Shown here: positions 7,897 to 16,315 of the stretch, piece after piece
Position numbering within the stretch: the first letter of the stretch is position 1
Layout of the letters: every line of letters begins with the position of its first letter
Assembly: GCF_965208485.1 (NCBI RefSeq)
Contig: NZ_OZ242344.1
Location: 4,426,686 to 4,490,685, forward strand
Direction: 5' to 3'
Length of the DNA: 64,000 nucleotides
Source: Poriferisodalis sp965208485
GTDB lineage: Bacteria; Actinomycetota; Acidimicrobiia; Acidimicrobiales; Poriferisodalaceae
Made by a program: the position numbers and the translations under genes
The notes under the pieces: generated by a model
The model's input: the letters and a program-made list of their open reading frames with translations, nothing else
Told to the model about the DNA's origin: nothing
Databases searched by the model: none

Positions 7897-9568
7897 GCAC
7901 ATTTTCGTCACCGGCGGAGTAGCCAGCTCCCTTGGCAAAGGACTCACCGCAGCGTCCCTCGGGCGCCTGCTCGTGGCGCGGGGCCTGCGGGTCACGATGC
8001 AGAAGCTGGACCCGTACATCAACGTCGACCCCGGCACGCTCAACCCCTACGAGCACGGCGAGGTGTTCGTCACCGACGACGGCGGCGAGACCGACCTCGA
8101 TCTCGGCCACTACGAGCGGTTCATCGACGTGTCGCTGACCCGCGACTCGAACGCCACGACCGGATCGATCTACCAGAAAGTGCTCGCGGACGAGCGTCGC
8201 GGCGAGTATCTCGGCCGGACCGTGCAGGTCATCCCGCACATCACCGACGAGATCAAAGAACGCATCCGCAAGCTGGCGACCAGCGACGTGGACGTGGTCA
8301 TCACCGAGGTCGGCGGCACTGTCGGCGACATCGAGATCCTGCCGTTCCTCGAGGCAATCCGCCAGATGCGTCTCGAGGTCGGCCGGCAGAACATCTGCTA
8401 CGTGCATGTCACGCTGGTGCCCTTCATCGGCCCGTCGGGCGAGCAGAAGACCAAGCCCACCCAGCACTCGGTCACCGAGCTGCGCAGCCGCGGGGTGCAG
8501 CCCGATGCCATCGTGCTGCGCAGTGAAGGACCCATCGAGGATGGCCTCCGCAACAAGATCTCCAATCTGAGCGACGTCGAGCTGGCCGGGGTCGTGAACG
8601 CACCGGATTCGTCGATCCTGTACGAGATACCGATGGTGCTGCGATCCGAAGGACTCGACAGCTTCCTCTTGAGCATCTTGGGCTTGGACGACGTCGAGCC
8701 GGACCTCGCCGAATGGGAGGCGATGCTCGCACGCATCAATGCGCCGCAGGCGAAGGTGCGCATCGGCATCATCGGCAAGTACGTCACGCTGCCTGACGCC
8801 TACCTCTCGGTCGTCGAGGCGCTGCGCCACGCCGCCTCTTACCACGGCGTCGAAGTCGACATCGAGTGGATCCGCTCCGAGGAAATCGAGGGCTTGCTCG
8901 CCGCTGGGCGGCTGCGGCACCTCGACGGCATGGTGATCCCCGGTGGGTTCGGCTCACGCGGCATCGAAGGCAAGATCGCCGCGGCCGCCTACTCCCGCCA
9001 GAACGACATTCCCTGCCTCGGCCTGTGTCTGGGCCTGCAGGTCATGGTCGTCGAGTTCTGCCGCAACGAACTCGGCCTGCTGGGCGCCAACTCGACCGAG
9101 TTCGACCCCAACACGCTGCACCCGGTCATCGACCTCATGCACGCCCAGCGCGGCATCTCCGACAAGGGCGGCACGATGCGGCTCGGCGCCTACGTTGCGA
9201 GGCTGGCGCCTCGCAGCCGGGTCGCCGCGATGTACGGCGACACACTGGTCAACGAACGGCATCGCCACCGCTACGAGGTCAACAGCACCTACCGCGAGCG
9301 CATGGCAGAGGCCGGCTTGCAGTGCAGCGGGCTCTCGCCCGACGGTCGCCTGGCGGAGTTCATCGAGCTGGACGGTCACTCGTTCTGGGTGGGCACCCAG
9401 GCGCACCCCGAGTTCAAGAGTCGCCCCAACCGGCCGGCACCGCTGTTCTGCGGCCTAGTGGGCGCTGCGCTCGCCCGGGCAGAGGGACGCAACCCGCAAC
9501 TGCTGCCTGCAACTCCTGCCGCGGGAGCGCTCGGCACCGAACCGCCAGGCATTCGTCCGCCGGACTGA
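7889..9568 (+). CDS. pyrG: CTP synthase
   Basis: Converts UTP to CTP using ATP and glutamine; cytosolic tetramer. The N-terminal synthetase domain begins with the canonical (M)AKHIFVTGGVASSLGKG P-loop region. The C-terminal class I glutamine amidotransferase domain has GGFGSRG, the nucleophile motif LGLCLGLQ and a late HPEFKSRP carrying the catalytic His-Glu. I start at GTG 7889 (559 aa) because family similarity begins there; an in-frame TTG at 7802 would add an Arg-rich, unconserved 29 residues. GTG 7889 has a weak ribosome-binding site but overlaps the stop of a well-initiated upstream frame. pyrG next to xerD is conserved in mycobacteria. Confidence 0.96.
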   Translation: MAKHIFVTGGVASSLGKGLTAASLGRLLVARGLRVTMQKLDPYINVDPGTLNPYEHGEVFVTDDGGETDLDLGHYERFIDVSLTRDSNATTGSIYQKVLADERRGEYLGRTVQVIPHITDEIKERIRKLATSDVDVVITEVGGTVGDIEILPFLEAIRQMRLEVGRQNICYVHVTLVPFIGPSGEQKTKPTQHSVTELRSRGVQPDAIVLRSEGPIEDGLRNKISNLSDVELAGVVNAPDSSILYEIPMVLRSEGLDSFLLSILGLDDVEPDLAEWEAMLARINAPQAKVRIGIIGKYVTLPDAYLSVVEALRHAASYHGVEVDIEWIRSEEIEGLLAAGRLRHLDGMVIPGGFGSRGIEGKIAAAAYSRQNDIPCLGLCLGLQVMVVEFCRNELGLLGANSTEFDPNTLHPVIDLMHAQRGISDKGGTMRLGAYVARLAPRSRVAAMYGDTLVNERHRHRYEVNSTYRERMAEAGLQCSGLSPDGRLAEFIELDGHSFWVGTQAHPEFKSRPNRPAPLFCGLVGAALARAEGRNPQLLPATPAAGALGTEPPGIRPPD

Positions 9569-9570
9569 CC

Positions 9571-10497
9571 GTGGCCGCTGGACTGGCCGTAGAGGCAGAG
9601 GACTACTTGGGCTGGCTGTCGAACGAACGCGGCCGGGCGGCGCGCACGGTGGCGTCCTACCGGGCCGACCTCAAAGCGTTCTCGGCGTGGCTGACCGAAC
9701 GGAACGCCGATCTGCTGGCCGCCGGTTCAGGCGATATCGCCGCCTACCTCTCGCACCTACGCGACGAGCTGCAGCGCGCCCCCTCAACGGTCGCGCGCAC
9801 AGCGGTGAGCCTGCGCGGCCTGTACCGGTTTCTCGTCGCAGAGGACTTCGCGTCGTCGGATCCCGCGGGAGCCCTGGATGTGCCGCGCACGCCGGCCGGG
9901 CTGCCACGCGCGCTGCGCCAGGACCAGGTTGCCGATCTGCTGGCCTCCCCGGTCGGGGACGATCCGCTGGCGCGACGGGACCGAGCGATGCTGGAGGTGC
10001 TCTACGGCATGGGGCTGCGTGCCAGCGAACTGGTGGCGCTGTCGCTGGGCGACGTGGACCTCGACGAGCGGCTGATGAGGGTGTGGGGCAAGGGAGGCAA
10101 GGAGCGGGTCGTGCCGGTGGGCCGGCACGCTGCATTCGCCGTAGGGGAGTGGCTGAGCGGCGCCGGACGGGGCGCCATCGAGCCTGTCAAGTGGCGATCC
10201 CGCGATGATGCGGCGGCGCTGTTCCTGAATGCCCGGGGTCGCCGGATCACCCGCCAGGGGGTGTGGCTGATCGTGCGGCGCCACGGCGAGCGGGTCGGTC
10301 TCGGACCGGACCAGCTCACGACCCATGTGCTGCGGCATTCTTGTGCGACTCACATGCTCGACGGCGGGGCAGACATTCGCAGCGTGCAGGAGATGCTGGG
10401 TCATGCGTCGATCTCCAGCACCCAGCGCTACACGGCGGTTTCGCAGGAACGCCTGACCGAGGTCTACCGCCAAGCCCACCCCCGCGCCCGCTACTAG
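9571..10497 (+). CDS. xerD: Site-specific tyrosine recombinase XerD
   Basis: 308 residues, GTG start two bases after the pyrG stop. An N-terminal SAM-like DNA-binding domain is followed by the catalytic domain with all six active-site residues: Arg150 (GLRASEL), Lys174 (GKGGKER), His252 and Arg255 (HVLRH), His278 (LGHAS) and nucleophile Tyr287 (QRYTAV). The spacing matches E. coli XerD (R148, K172, H244, R247, H270, Y279). XerD resolves chromosome dimers at dif. Its position after pyrG matches M. tuberculosis Rv1701, so this is the housekeeping recombinase rather than an integrase, although accessory DNA starts immediately downstream. Confidence 0.93.
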   Translation: MAAGLAVEAEDYLGWLSNERGRAARTVASYRADLKAFSAWLTERNADLLAAGSGDIAAYLSHLRDELQRAPSTVARTAVSLRGLYRFLVAEDFASSDPAGALDVPRTPAGLPRALRQDQVADLLASPVGDDPLARRDRAMLEVLYGMGLRASELVALSLGDVDLDERLMRVWGKGGKERVVPVGRHAAFAVGEWLSGAGRGAIEPVKWRSRDDAAALFLNARGRRITRQGVWLIVRRHGERVGLGPDQLTTHVLRHSCATHMLDGGADIRSVQEMLGHASISSTQRYTAVSQERLTEVYRQAHPRARY

Positions 10498-10541
10498 CAG
10501 GGCGCCGAAAAAGCCGGTCTTGGGCAGTTGCCGAATATGAA

Positions 10542-11186
10542 CATGATCCGGCAAAGATGCGCGCTCCGCTCACCTCGCTCGGACGAAGCGAAGCGACCGC
10601 AGCATCGGTCAAGACGCTGATCGACGACACCGCCAGTGCCGGCGGCGCCACGAGCCGCGAAACCGTCCGGCGCCATATCGCACGGCTCGTCGAGGCATTT
10701 GTCATCGAGCCGCTCGCGGCATGGGCAACGCATCTGCGCAGCAAGGCGACGCTGCGCGTCAAGCCCAAGCGCTGCTTCGCCGACCCGTCGCTGGCAGCCG
10801 CAGCAATCGGCGCCACCCCTCACGGTCTGTACGACAATCTCGAAACGCTCGGCTTGCTGTTCGAGTCGCTCGCGATCCGCGATCCGCGATCTGCGCGTCT
10901 ACGCGCAGGCCTGCAGAGCCGAGATCCGCTACTGCCAGGACAGCGCCGGCCACGAAGTCGACGCAATCATCACCCGTGGACATCGAGACTGGGCGGCGGC
11001 GGAGATCAAGCTCGGAGGCCCGGTGCTCATCAAGAGGGCCGTCAAGTCGCTGCGTTGGCTGCGCGACAACGTCGACACCAAGCGCCTCGGCGCCCCCGAC
11101 GACTCATGGTGATCACCGCGTCGGGACACGCATATGAGACCACCGACGGCATCGCCATCGTCCCCCTCGATCAACTGGCGCCCTGA
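10542..11186 (+). pseudogene. Truncated, frameshifted DUF4143 ATPase (copy 1)
   Basis: Closely matches the 3' half of the intact ATPase gene at 12110-13396: the shared sequence begins at CATGATCCGGCAAAG (10542 here, 12758 there) and runs to the common end TTDGIAIVPLDQLAP. The 5' half, including the Walker motifs, is absent. A 7-bp duplication (GATCCGC repeated near 10876-10890) shifts the frame, and a one-base loss in a C-run near 11092-11096 restores it, so the segment between them is nonsense. It cannot make an ATPase. Confidence 0.88.
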
Positions 11187-11244
11187 CAACTCAGCGTCCG
11201 AGGTACCCGTCCAGAAAATCGGTTGACGCGAGGAACCTGCTGCA

Positions 11245-11466
11245 GTGGTGTTGCGGCGCATGACCGACCAGGAGTTCCTGCGCAGACTTCGCCGCTACGC
11301 GCGCAGACACGGCATGAGGGTCGAGTACCTGCCCGACCGCGGCAAGGGCAGTCATGCGCAGATTCGACTGGGCCATCGTACGACTACCGTGCGGCGTGGG
11401 GAACTCGGACCGGGTTTGCTGCGCACGATGCTGCGGGATCTCGACATCGACAAGAGGGAGTTCTGA
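11245..11466 (+). CDS. hicA: HicA-family toxin, copy 1
   Basis: 73 residues from GTG 11245 (an ATG at 11260 is also possible). It has the HicA/YcfA pattern: basic N-terminal helix FLRRLRRYAR, then GKGSH with the presumed catalytic His37, and a C-terminal LRTMLRDLDIDKREF. HicA toxins are small double-stranded-RNA-binding-fold mRNA interferases that stop translation. HicB follows after 5 bases. The central segment (about residues 22-60) differs from copy 2 while both ends are nearly identical, suggesting altered partner recognition. Confidence 0.85.
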   Translation: MVLRRMTDQEFLRRLRRYARRHGMRVEYLPDRGKGSHAQIRLGHRTTTVRRGELGPGLLRTMLRDLDIDKREF

Positions 11467-11471
11467 AGCCG

Positions 11472-11999
11472 ATGCGTTACGTGTATCCCTGCATCATCGA
11501 ACGCGACGAAGAGGAAGCTGCTGCAACGGGACGGACCTGCTACCTCGCTGTCTTTCCGGACGTCCACGCGGCACATACGGGTGGCTGGTCGGTGCAGGAA
11601 GTGAACGACAACTTGCGGGACTGTCTCGAAACGGCGCTGAGCTTCTGCATCGACAGCAACGAACCGCTGCCGGAGCCCAGCGAGCCCGAACCGGGCCAGC
11701 TGCTCGTGGCGGTGTCGCCGCCGGTCGCCGCGCAGTTCGCCCTTCATGACGCCATGCTCGCTGCGAACGTCACTGCTGCGGAGATGGCCCGCCGCATCGG
11801 CATGCGCCCCTCCCACGCTCGCCGCATCACCGATATCTTCAAGCCCGCCAAGCCCGACCAGATCGAACGAGCACTCGCCGCCGTGGGCCTCCAGATGGTC
11901 AGCGAGGCCTCCCCGCTCGACCAGTGGGCACCAACCCCCGATCCTGCCCCGGCCCTCGAGTCAACCCACACCGCTCGAAAGAGCGGGCCGGCTCATTGA
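11472..11999 (+). CDS. hicB: HicB-family antitoxin, copy 1
   Basis: 175 residues from ATG 11472. The N-terminal partial RNase H-like HicB domain (MRYVYPCIIERDE...AVFPDVHAAHT...LRDCLETAL) binds the toxin. A C-terminal helix-turn-helix (about 95-140, VTAAEMARRIGMRPSHARRITD) should bind DNA for autoregulation. The C-terminal half is almost identical to copy 2, while the N-terminal half shares only scattered residues with it. Compared with copy 2 the end is extended by about a dozen residues by read-through into non-homologous sequence. Likely cognate to the hicA at 11245. Confidence 0.87.
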   Translation: MRYVYPCIIERDEEEAAATGRTCYLAVFPDVHAAHTGGWSVQEVNDNLRDCLETALSFCIDSNEPLPEPSEPEPGQLLVAVSPPVAAQFALHDAMLAANVTAAEMARRIGMRPSHARRITDIFKPAKPDQIERALAAVGLQMVSEASPLDQWAPTPDPAPALESTHTARKSGPAH

Positions 12000-12008
12000 T
12001 CGAAATGG

Positions 12009-12027
12009 ACCGCTGTCGGGCAGCGGT
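12009..12027 (+). terminator. Hairpin after hicB copy 1
   Basis: Perfect 7-bp stem ACCGCTG/CAGCGGT around a 5-nt loop, 10 bases after the hicB stop, followed by TTTC but no long T-run. A plausible terminator or transcript end stabiliser. Confidence 0.45.
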
Positions 12028-12029
12028 TT

Positions 12030-12092
12030 CAAGTTGCACAGTGCTGAACTTGTTTTTTGCATAGTGTATTTCATGTTTTCTGCACTATGCAA
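12030..12092. promoter_or_regulatory. Operator island: three TTGCAYAGTG sites upstream of the DUF4143 ATPase
   Basis: Three copies of TTGCA(C/T)AGTG: plus strand 12034-12043 and 12057-12066, minus strand 12083-12092. The last two form a perfect 10-bp inverted repeat with a 16-nt gap. The first sits inside its own dyad (CAAGTT at 12030, AACTTG at 12047). The stretch is strikingly AT-rich for this genome. It lies directly upstream of, or overlaps, the likely promoter, so it is probably a repressor-binding region. HicB's helix-turn-helix is a candidate ligand by inference only. Confidence 0.6.
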
Positions 12093-12102
12093 GTGCTATA
12101 TT
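12074..12102 (+). promoter_or_regulatory. Probable leaderless promoter of the DUF4143 ATPase
   Basis: A -10-like TATATT at 12097-12102 lies only 7 bases before ATG 12110, so transcription would begin at or next to the start codon (leaderless, common in actinobacteria). No ribosome-binding site precedes the ATG. The -35 region (around 12074-12079, TGTTTT) is weak. Confidence 0.5.
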
Positions 12103-12109
12103 TTGCTCG

Positions 12110-13396
12110 ATGGAGCTAAGTTTGCTGGCGCCGGCGGGCTATTTGCCCCGCGTGGTCGACGCTCAGATGGAACGGCTGCTTCAGGTCGCGCCAGCGGTGG
12201 TCGTAGAGGGCGCGAGAGCGTGCGGCAAGACGTGGACAGGCCGGCGCTTCGCGGCCAGCGAGGTTCGCTTCGACGAGCTCGACTCCACCCGGCTGCAGCT
12301 GGCCATCGAGCCGCGGTCCTTCCTGGAGGGGGCCACGCCGAGGCTGCTCGACGAGTGGCACCTCGCGTCGGGCTTGTGGAACGCGATGCGCCACGCGTGC
12401 GACGACCGTGCTCTGCGGGGGCAGTTCATCCTGACCGGCTCGGTCAAGCCCACCCACGAGCTGACCGATCACAGCGGTGCCGGGCGAGTCGCCCGCTTGC
12501 GGATGCGCCCGATGTCGCTGTTCGAGTCCGGAGACTCGACAGGCGCCATATCGCTGCGAGGGCTCCTCGACGGCGAGCCGTGCGCCGCTGACACTGGCCG
12601 CGCGGGCGCTTCCGGCATCGGCCGAGCGGCTGACCTCGTCTGCCGCGGCGGTCTGCCCGACCTCATCGAGCTCAGCCCACTGGACGCGCTCGACCGCCTG
12701 CGCGACTACCTCGACGACATCGCACGCATCGACCTCGCCACCGGCGGCCCGCCGGCGCATGATCCGGCAAAGATGCGCGCCCTGCTCACCTCGCTGGGAC
12801 GAAACGAGGCGACCGCAGCATCGGTCAAGACGCTGATCGACGACACCGCCGGTGCCGGCGGCGCCACGAGCCGCGAAACCGTCCGGCGCCATACCGCGCG
12901 GCTCATCGAGGCGTTCGTCATCGAGCCGCTCGCAGCGTGGGCGACGCATCTGCGCAGCAAGGCGACGCTGCGAGTCAAGCCCAAGCGCTACTTCGTCGAC
13001 CCGTCTTTGGCGGCCGCGGCGATCGGCGCCACCCCGCACGGTCTGCACGGCGATCTCGAAACGCTCGGCTTGCTGTTCGAGTCGCTCGCGATCCGCGATC
13101 TGCGCGTCTACGCGCAGGCCTGCAGAGCCGAGGTCCGCTACTGCCAGGACAGCGCCGGCCACGAGATCGACGCCGTCATCACCCGTGGCCACCGAGACTG
13201 GGCGGCGGCGGAGATCAAGCTCGGAGGCCCGGTGCTCATTGAGCGGGCTGTCACGTCGCTGCGCTGGCTGCGCGACCACGTCGACACCGAGCGCGTCGGC
13301 GCCCCCCGACGGCTCATCGTGATCACCGCGTCGGGACACGCATACGAGACCACCGACGGCATCGCCATCGTCCCCCTCGATCAACTCGCACCCTGA
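12110..13396 (+). CDS. AAA-type ATPase with DUF4143 domain (copy 2, intact)
   Basis: 428 residues. The N-terminal AAA_14-type ATPase has Walker A GARACGKT at 34-41 and Walker B-like RLLDEWHLA near 79-86, followed by ILTGS (sensor 1). The C-terminal DUF4143 domain has a nuclease-like ending (HEIDAVITR...WAAAEIKLGG, reminiscent of a PD-(D/E)xK core). Such proteins are common solitary accessory genes of unknown function, often near toxin-antitoxin genes. It is followed by hicA after 57 bases. A second, broken copy at 10542 lacks the ATPase half. Confidence 0.88.
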   Translation: MELSLLAPAGYLPRVVDAQMERLLQVAPAVVVEGARACGKTWTGRRFAASEVRFDELDSTRLQLAIEPRSFLEGATPRLLDEWHLASGLWNAMRHACDDRALRGQFILTGSVKPTHELTDHSGAGRVARLRMRPMSLFESGDSTGAISLRGLLDGEPCAADTGRAGASGIGRAADLVCRGGLPDLIELSPLDALDRLRDYLDDIARIDLATGGPPAHDPAKMRALLTSLGRNEATAASVKTLIDDTAGAGGATSRETVRRHTARLIEAFVIEPLAAWATHLRSKATLRVKPKRYFVDPSLAAAAIGATPHGLHGDLETLGLLFESLAIRDLRVYAQACRAEVRYCQDSAGHEIDAVITRGHRDWAAAEIKLGGPVLIERAVTSLRWLRDHVDTERVGAPRRLIVITASGHAYETTDGIAIVPLDQLAP

Positions 13397-13453
13397 CAGC
13401 CCGCATCCCAAGTGCCCGTTCAGAAAATCGGTTGACGCGAGGTCGCTGCGGAA

Positions 13454-13675
13454 GTGGTCTTGCCGCGCATGACCGACCGGGAGTTCCTGCGCAGACTGCG
13501 CCGCTACGCTCGCAATCGTGGCTTGGCGGTCGATTATCGGCCCGAACTCGGCAAGGGCAGCCACGCCGAAGTGCGGTTGGGAGAGCGACGGACCTACTTG
13601 CCGAGAGGCGAGATGAAGCCGGGGACGCTCCGCAGCGTTCTGCGTGACCTCGGAATTGACAAGCGGGAGTTCTGA
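13454..13675 (+). CDS. hicA: HicA-family toxin, copy 2
   Basis: 73 residues from GTG 13454 (alternative ATG 13469). It keeps FLRRLRRYAR, GKGSH with His37, and the LRSVLRDLGIDKREF ending, the hallmarks of HicA mRNA interferases. It differs from copy 1 mainly in residues 21-60, the part expected to carry the toxin's working and antitoxin-contact surface. hicB copy 2 starts 3 bases after its stop. Probably co-transcribed with the DUF4143 ATPase upstream. Confidence 0.85.
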   Translation: MVLPRMTDREFLRRLRRYARNRGLAVDYRPELGKGSHAEVRLGERRTYLPRGEMKPGTLRSVLRDLGIDKREF

Positions 13676-13678
13676 GCG

Positions 13679-14167
13679 ATGAAGTACGAGTATCCGTGCA
13701 CGATCTGGCTTGACGAAGAGCACCTGCGCGACACAGGGCGCGAGGGCTACAACGCGACGTTTCCCGATGTACACGGCGCGCACACCTGCGGCGACACTGT
13801 GCAGGAAACACACGGCCGATTGCGGGATTGCCTCGAGACCGCGCTGAGCGGCTGCCTGCACGACGGTGAGCCGCTACCGACACCGAGTGAACCCGAACCG
13901 GGTCAGGTGCTCGTGGCGGTGTCGCCGCCGGTCGCCGCGCAGTTCGCCCTCCATGACGCCATGCTCGCTGCGAACGTCACTGCTGCGGAGATGGCCCGCC
14001 GCATCGGCATGCGCCCCTCCCATGCCCGTCGCCTCACCGACATCTTCAAGCCCGCCAAACCCGACCGGATCGAACGAGCACTCGCCGCTGTCGGCATCCA
14101 GATGGTCACCGAAGCCTCCCCGCTCGAACAGTGGGCACCAACCCCCGATCCTGCCCCGGCCGTCTAG
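13679..14167 (+). CDS. hicB: HicB-family antitoxin, copy 2
   Basis: 162 residues from ATG 13679, ending TAG at 14165-14167. The N-terminal HicB fold begins MKYEYPCTIWLDEE and contains the typical YNATFPDVHGAHT; the C-terminal helix-turn-helix is nearly identical to copy 1 and to the remnant at 16.3 kb. Conserved DNA-binding half and diverged toxin-binding half suggest the copies may cross-regulate at the DNA level while neutralising different toxins. This specificity point is inference. Confidence 0.87.
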   Translation: MKYEYPCTIWLDEEHLRDTGREGYNATFPDVHGAHTCGDTVQETHGRLRDCLETALSGCLHDGEPLPTPSEPEPGQVLVAVSPPVAAQFALHDAMLAANVTAAEMARRIGMRPSHARRLTDIFKPAKPDRIERALAAVGIQMVTEASPLEQWAPTPDPAPAV

Positions 14168-14210
14168 GCGGCAGCGCCCGAAGCGGCAGGCATGTGGCCC
14201 GCGCAGTCGT

Positions 14211-15323
14211 TTATGCGGCGGCGGTGGCGAGTTCGGTGGCTGCGAGGCCGACGGGCGGGGTGTCCCATTCCTTGAGCACGGGCAGCACCTCGGTGGCGAA
14301 CAGGTCGCGGTTGCGGCGGGCCTCGGTCCAGGTCATGCCGGCAAAGCTCAGGTTCGGGAAGAAGGCCGCCATGTCGATCTTGTCTCTGATGACCTGGATC
14401 TTCTCGAGCACCTGATCGGGCGTGCCGAACGGCATCAGGCGGGCGAAGTCCTCGGCAGCGCCACGCGCGCCGTGACGATCGATGTACTTGGAAATGCCCT
14501 CGTAGAACTCGTAGCCCTTGACGCCCTCGTGCGGCCGCTTGGGGCCGAACTCGTAGTGCTTCATGACCGTGCCGTAGTAGTTGCAGATGTGCTCCATCGC
14601 CTTCTCCTCGGCACGATCGGCCTTGGTGTCGACGAAGCAGAACCCGCCCGACAGCGGTGGGGGCGGCGGCGCGGTGTGATGCTTGACCCACTCGCCGTGA
14701 TAGGCGGCGAAGTCGGCCTCGACGATCTCCCACGGCTTCTGGGGGATCACCAGCAGACCGATGCCGAGCTGTGCCATGAGCGGCATGCCTTCGGGCGAAA
14801 CAGCCGCGGCGTAGGTGCGACCCTTGAAGGAGTGCTCGGGCCGGGGGCGGATCTCGCGGCGGGGCTGCTGCACGAAGTCGCCGTCGTGCTCCACGTACCC
14901 CTGCTCGAGGCCCTCGATGAGCATCTTGGCGTACTCCAGGAAGCGCTCCCGGCTGGAGTTCATGTCCACCCGGAAACCCTCGTACTCGATCCGCGCAAGG
15001 CCGCGCCCGATGCCCAGGATGAGCCGGCCGTCGGACAGGTTGTCCAGCACGGTCACCTGCTCGGCGACTCGCATCGGGTCGTGCCACGGCAGCACGATCA
15101 CCGCCGTGCCGAGCTGCAGGTTCGTCTTGCCGGCAACCCACGTCAGGAATTGCACCGGGTCGGGGCACATCGTGTAGTCGGTGAAGTGGTGCTCCACCGT
15201 CCAGATCGAATCGAAACCGAGATCCTCAGCTTCTTCGACCATGAGGATCTCTTGATCCCAAACCTCCCGGTCTGAGAGCGCATTCTCCGGGTTCTGGAAG
15301 ACGGCCGAATAACCGACGTGCAT
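14211..15323 (-). CDS. LLM-class flavin/F420-dependent oxidoreductase
   Basis: 370 residues from ATG 15323, chosen because AGGGGG sits 6 bases upstream; an extended start at 15362 has no comparable site. It is a luciferase-like monooxygenase-family TIM barrel, with WTVEHHFTDYTMCPDP near the start, GTAVIVLPWHDPMRVAEQ, and LDNLSDGRLILGIGRG, the last being a hallmark of this family. Members use FMN or F420 to oxidise or reduce diverse substrates; the substrate here cannot be told. Other F420-type genes in the window (26700, 28003) make F420 a reasonable cofactor guess. Confidence 0.87.
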   Translation of the reverse strand: MHVGYSAVFQNPENALSDREVWDQEILMVEEAEDLGFDSIWTVEHHFTDYTMCPDPVQFLTWVAGKTNLQLGTAVIVLPWHDPMRVAEQVTVLDNLSDGRLILGIGRGLARIEYEGFRVDMNSSRERFLEYAKMLIEGLEQGYVEHDGDFVQQPRREIRPRPEHSFKGRTYAAAVSPEGMPLMAQLGIGLLVIPQKPWEIVEADFAAYHGEWVKHHTAPPPPPLSGGFCFVDTKADRAEEKAMEHICNYYGTVMKHYEFGPKRPHEGVKGYEFYEGISKYIDRHGARGAAEDFARLMPFGTPDQVLEKIQVIRDKIDMAAFFPNLSFAGMTWTEARRNRDLFATEVLPVLKEWDTPPVGLAATELATAAA

Positions 15324-15520
15324 GACGTGCCCCCTGGGTCCGGCCGCCGATGTCGGGGCCAAAATCTAATGTTAGGCAGATTCTCGCCACGCCGCGGCCG
15401 TGGCGATTCAAGGGCGCCAACCGGGCGCCGGGCTGGACGCGACGAGCCATGCATGATCGAGGGCAGGGCGGTTAGCGTCAGGCCGACTCGAAGCAGGAGA
15501 ACACTGGGGGGAACTCAGTC

Positions 15521-16264
15521 ATGGAGACGACGGCGGTAGCGCGCAGCATGCGCGGCTCAGTGGGAATGCTGGCGATGGACTGGTTGATGGACCCGTCCAC
15601 GCTGGAAAAAGCAGCGCAGCGCGGCATGGCAGAGGGCCTGGGTGCGTATGCAACCGGCCGGCTGGGTGTGCTCGGCGAGTGCCCTGTCGACAACGTGATC
15701 GGGGCAGCTTTCTTCTGGAATCCCGACACCATGCGCTCGGCGACCGAAGCTGGCCGTGCGGTCATGAATCCGTCGCAGGGGGCGCTGATCTGGGCGGACA
15801 TCTGCACCGAGTACGGCGAGAAGCGGCTCGCCGGGATGGAAGGCGCCGGCCGCATGGGCGAGCTGCTCGAGCGAGTTGTGGACGCCGCTGTCCCCCAAGG
15901 TGCACCGACGTTCGTCGGCTGGCGAGACATGCCTCGGCCCGACGGGCCCGGGGCCGCGCATGCGTTCTTCATGGCCCAGATCATGCGAGAGCTGCGTTTT
16001 GGCCGTCACGCTGTCGCAGTGCAAGCGCTTGGCATGGGCCCGCTCGAGGCAATCCTGTCGGGTCCGGCGGGCGAGTGGAACGCCGAGTTCTTCGGCTGGC
16101 CCAAGCCCTATCCCGACGTCAGCCACCTCGCTGACGCACGCGACGAGATCGAATCGCTCACCGACAAGCTGCACGCACCTGACTTCGAGTGCCTCACGCC
16201 GGATGAGCGCGCCGAGGTCCGCGAGCTCGCCAAAGCCGCTCGCTTTCACAACCCCGACGAGTAG
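15521..16264 (+). CDS. SCO6745-like protein of unknown function
   Basis: 247 residues starting at ATG with GGGGGG upstream at about 9 nt. The pattern ...GLGAYATGRLGVLGECPVDNVIGAAFFWNPDTM... resembles the SCO6745/SalK-like actinobacterial family, where a GRxxPLG-x-V-xxxVxxATFYNF segment occupies the same place. Biochemical role unknown. It is divergent from the LLM oxidoreductase with a ~200-bp gap. The family call is from memory of the pattern and only moderately sure. Confidence 0.6.
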   Translation: METTAVARSMRGSVGMLAMDWLMDPSTLEKAAQRGMAEGLGAYATGRLGVLGECPVDNVIGAAFFWNPDTMRSATEAGRAVMNPSQGALIWADICTEYGEKRLAGMEGAGRMGELLERVVDAAVPQGAPTFVGWRDMPRPDGPGAAHAFFMAQIMRELRFGRHAVAVQALGMGPLEAILSGPAGEWNAEFFGWPKPYPDVSHLADARDEIESLTDKLHAPDFECLTPDERAEVRELAKAARFHNPDE

Positions 16265-16315
16265 CTCGGACGCCGCGCCGCGCCGTATCCGTCACTCGGC
16301 GAGCAGGTCTTGGTG

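Larger units (their letters stand above)
10542..14167 (+). repeat. Tandem duplication of an ATPase-HicA-HicB module
   Basis: The segment 10542 to about 11960 is repeated at 12758 to about 14165 in the same order (ATPase 3' half, hicA, hicB). Identity is very high in the ATPase part and the 3' half of hicB, and lower in the middle of hicA and the 5' half of hicB. The 22-bp block starting CAGAAAATCGGTTGACGCGA before each hicA is identical (11212-11233 and 13421-13442). The unique AT-rich stretch and the ATPase 5' half lie between the copies. Confidence 0.85.

Noticed and set aside
9571..10497. XerD as an integrase of the accessory region
   Set aside because: Position directly after pyrG and full-length Xer motifs match the housekeeping recombinase of actinobacteria.
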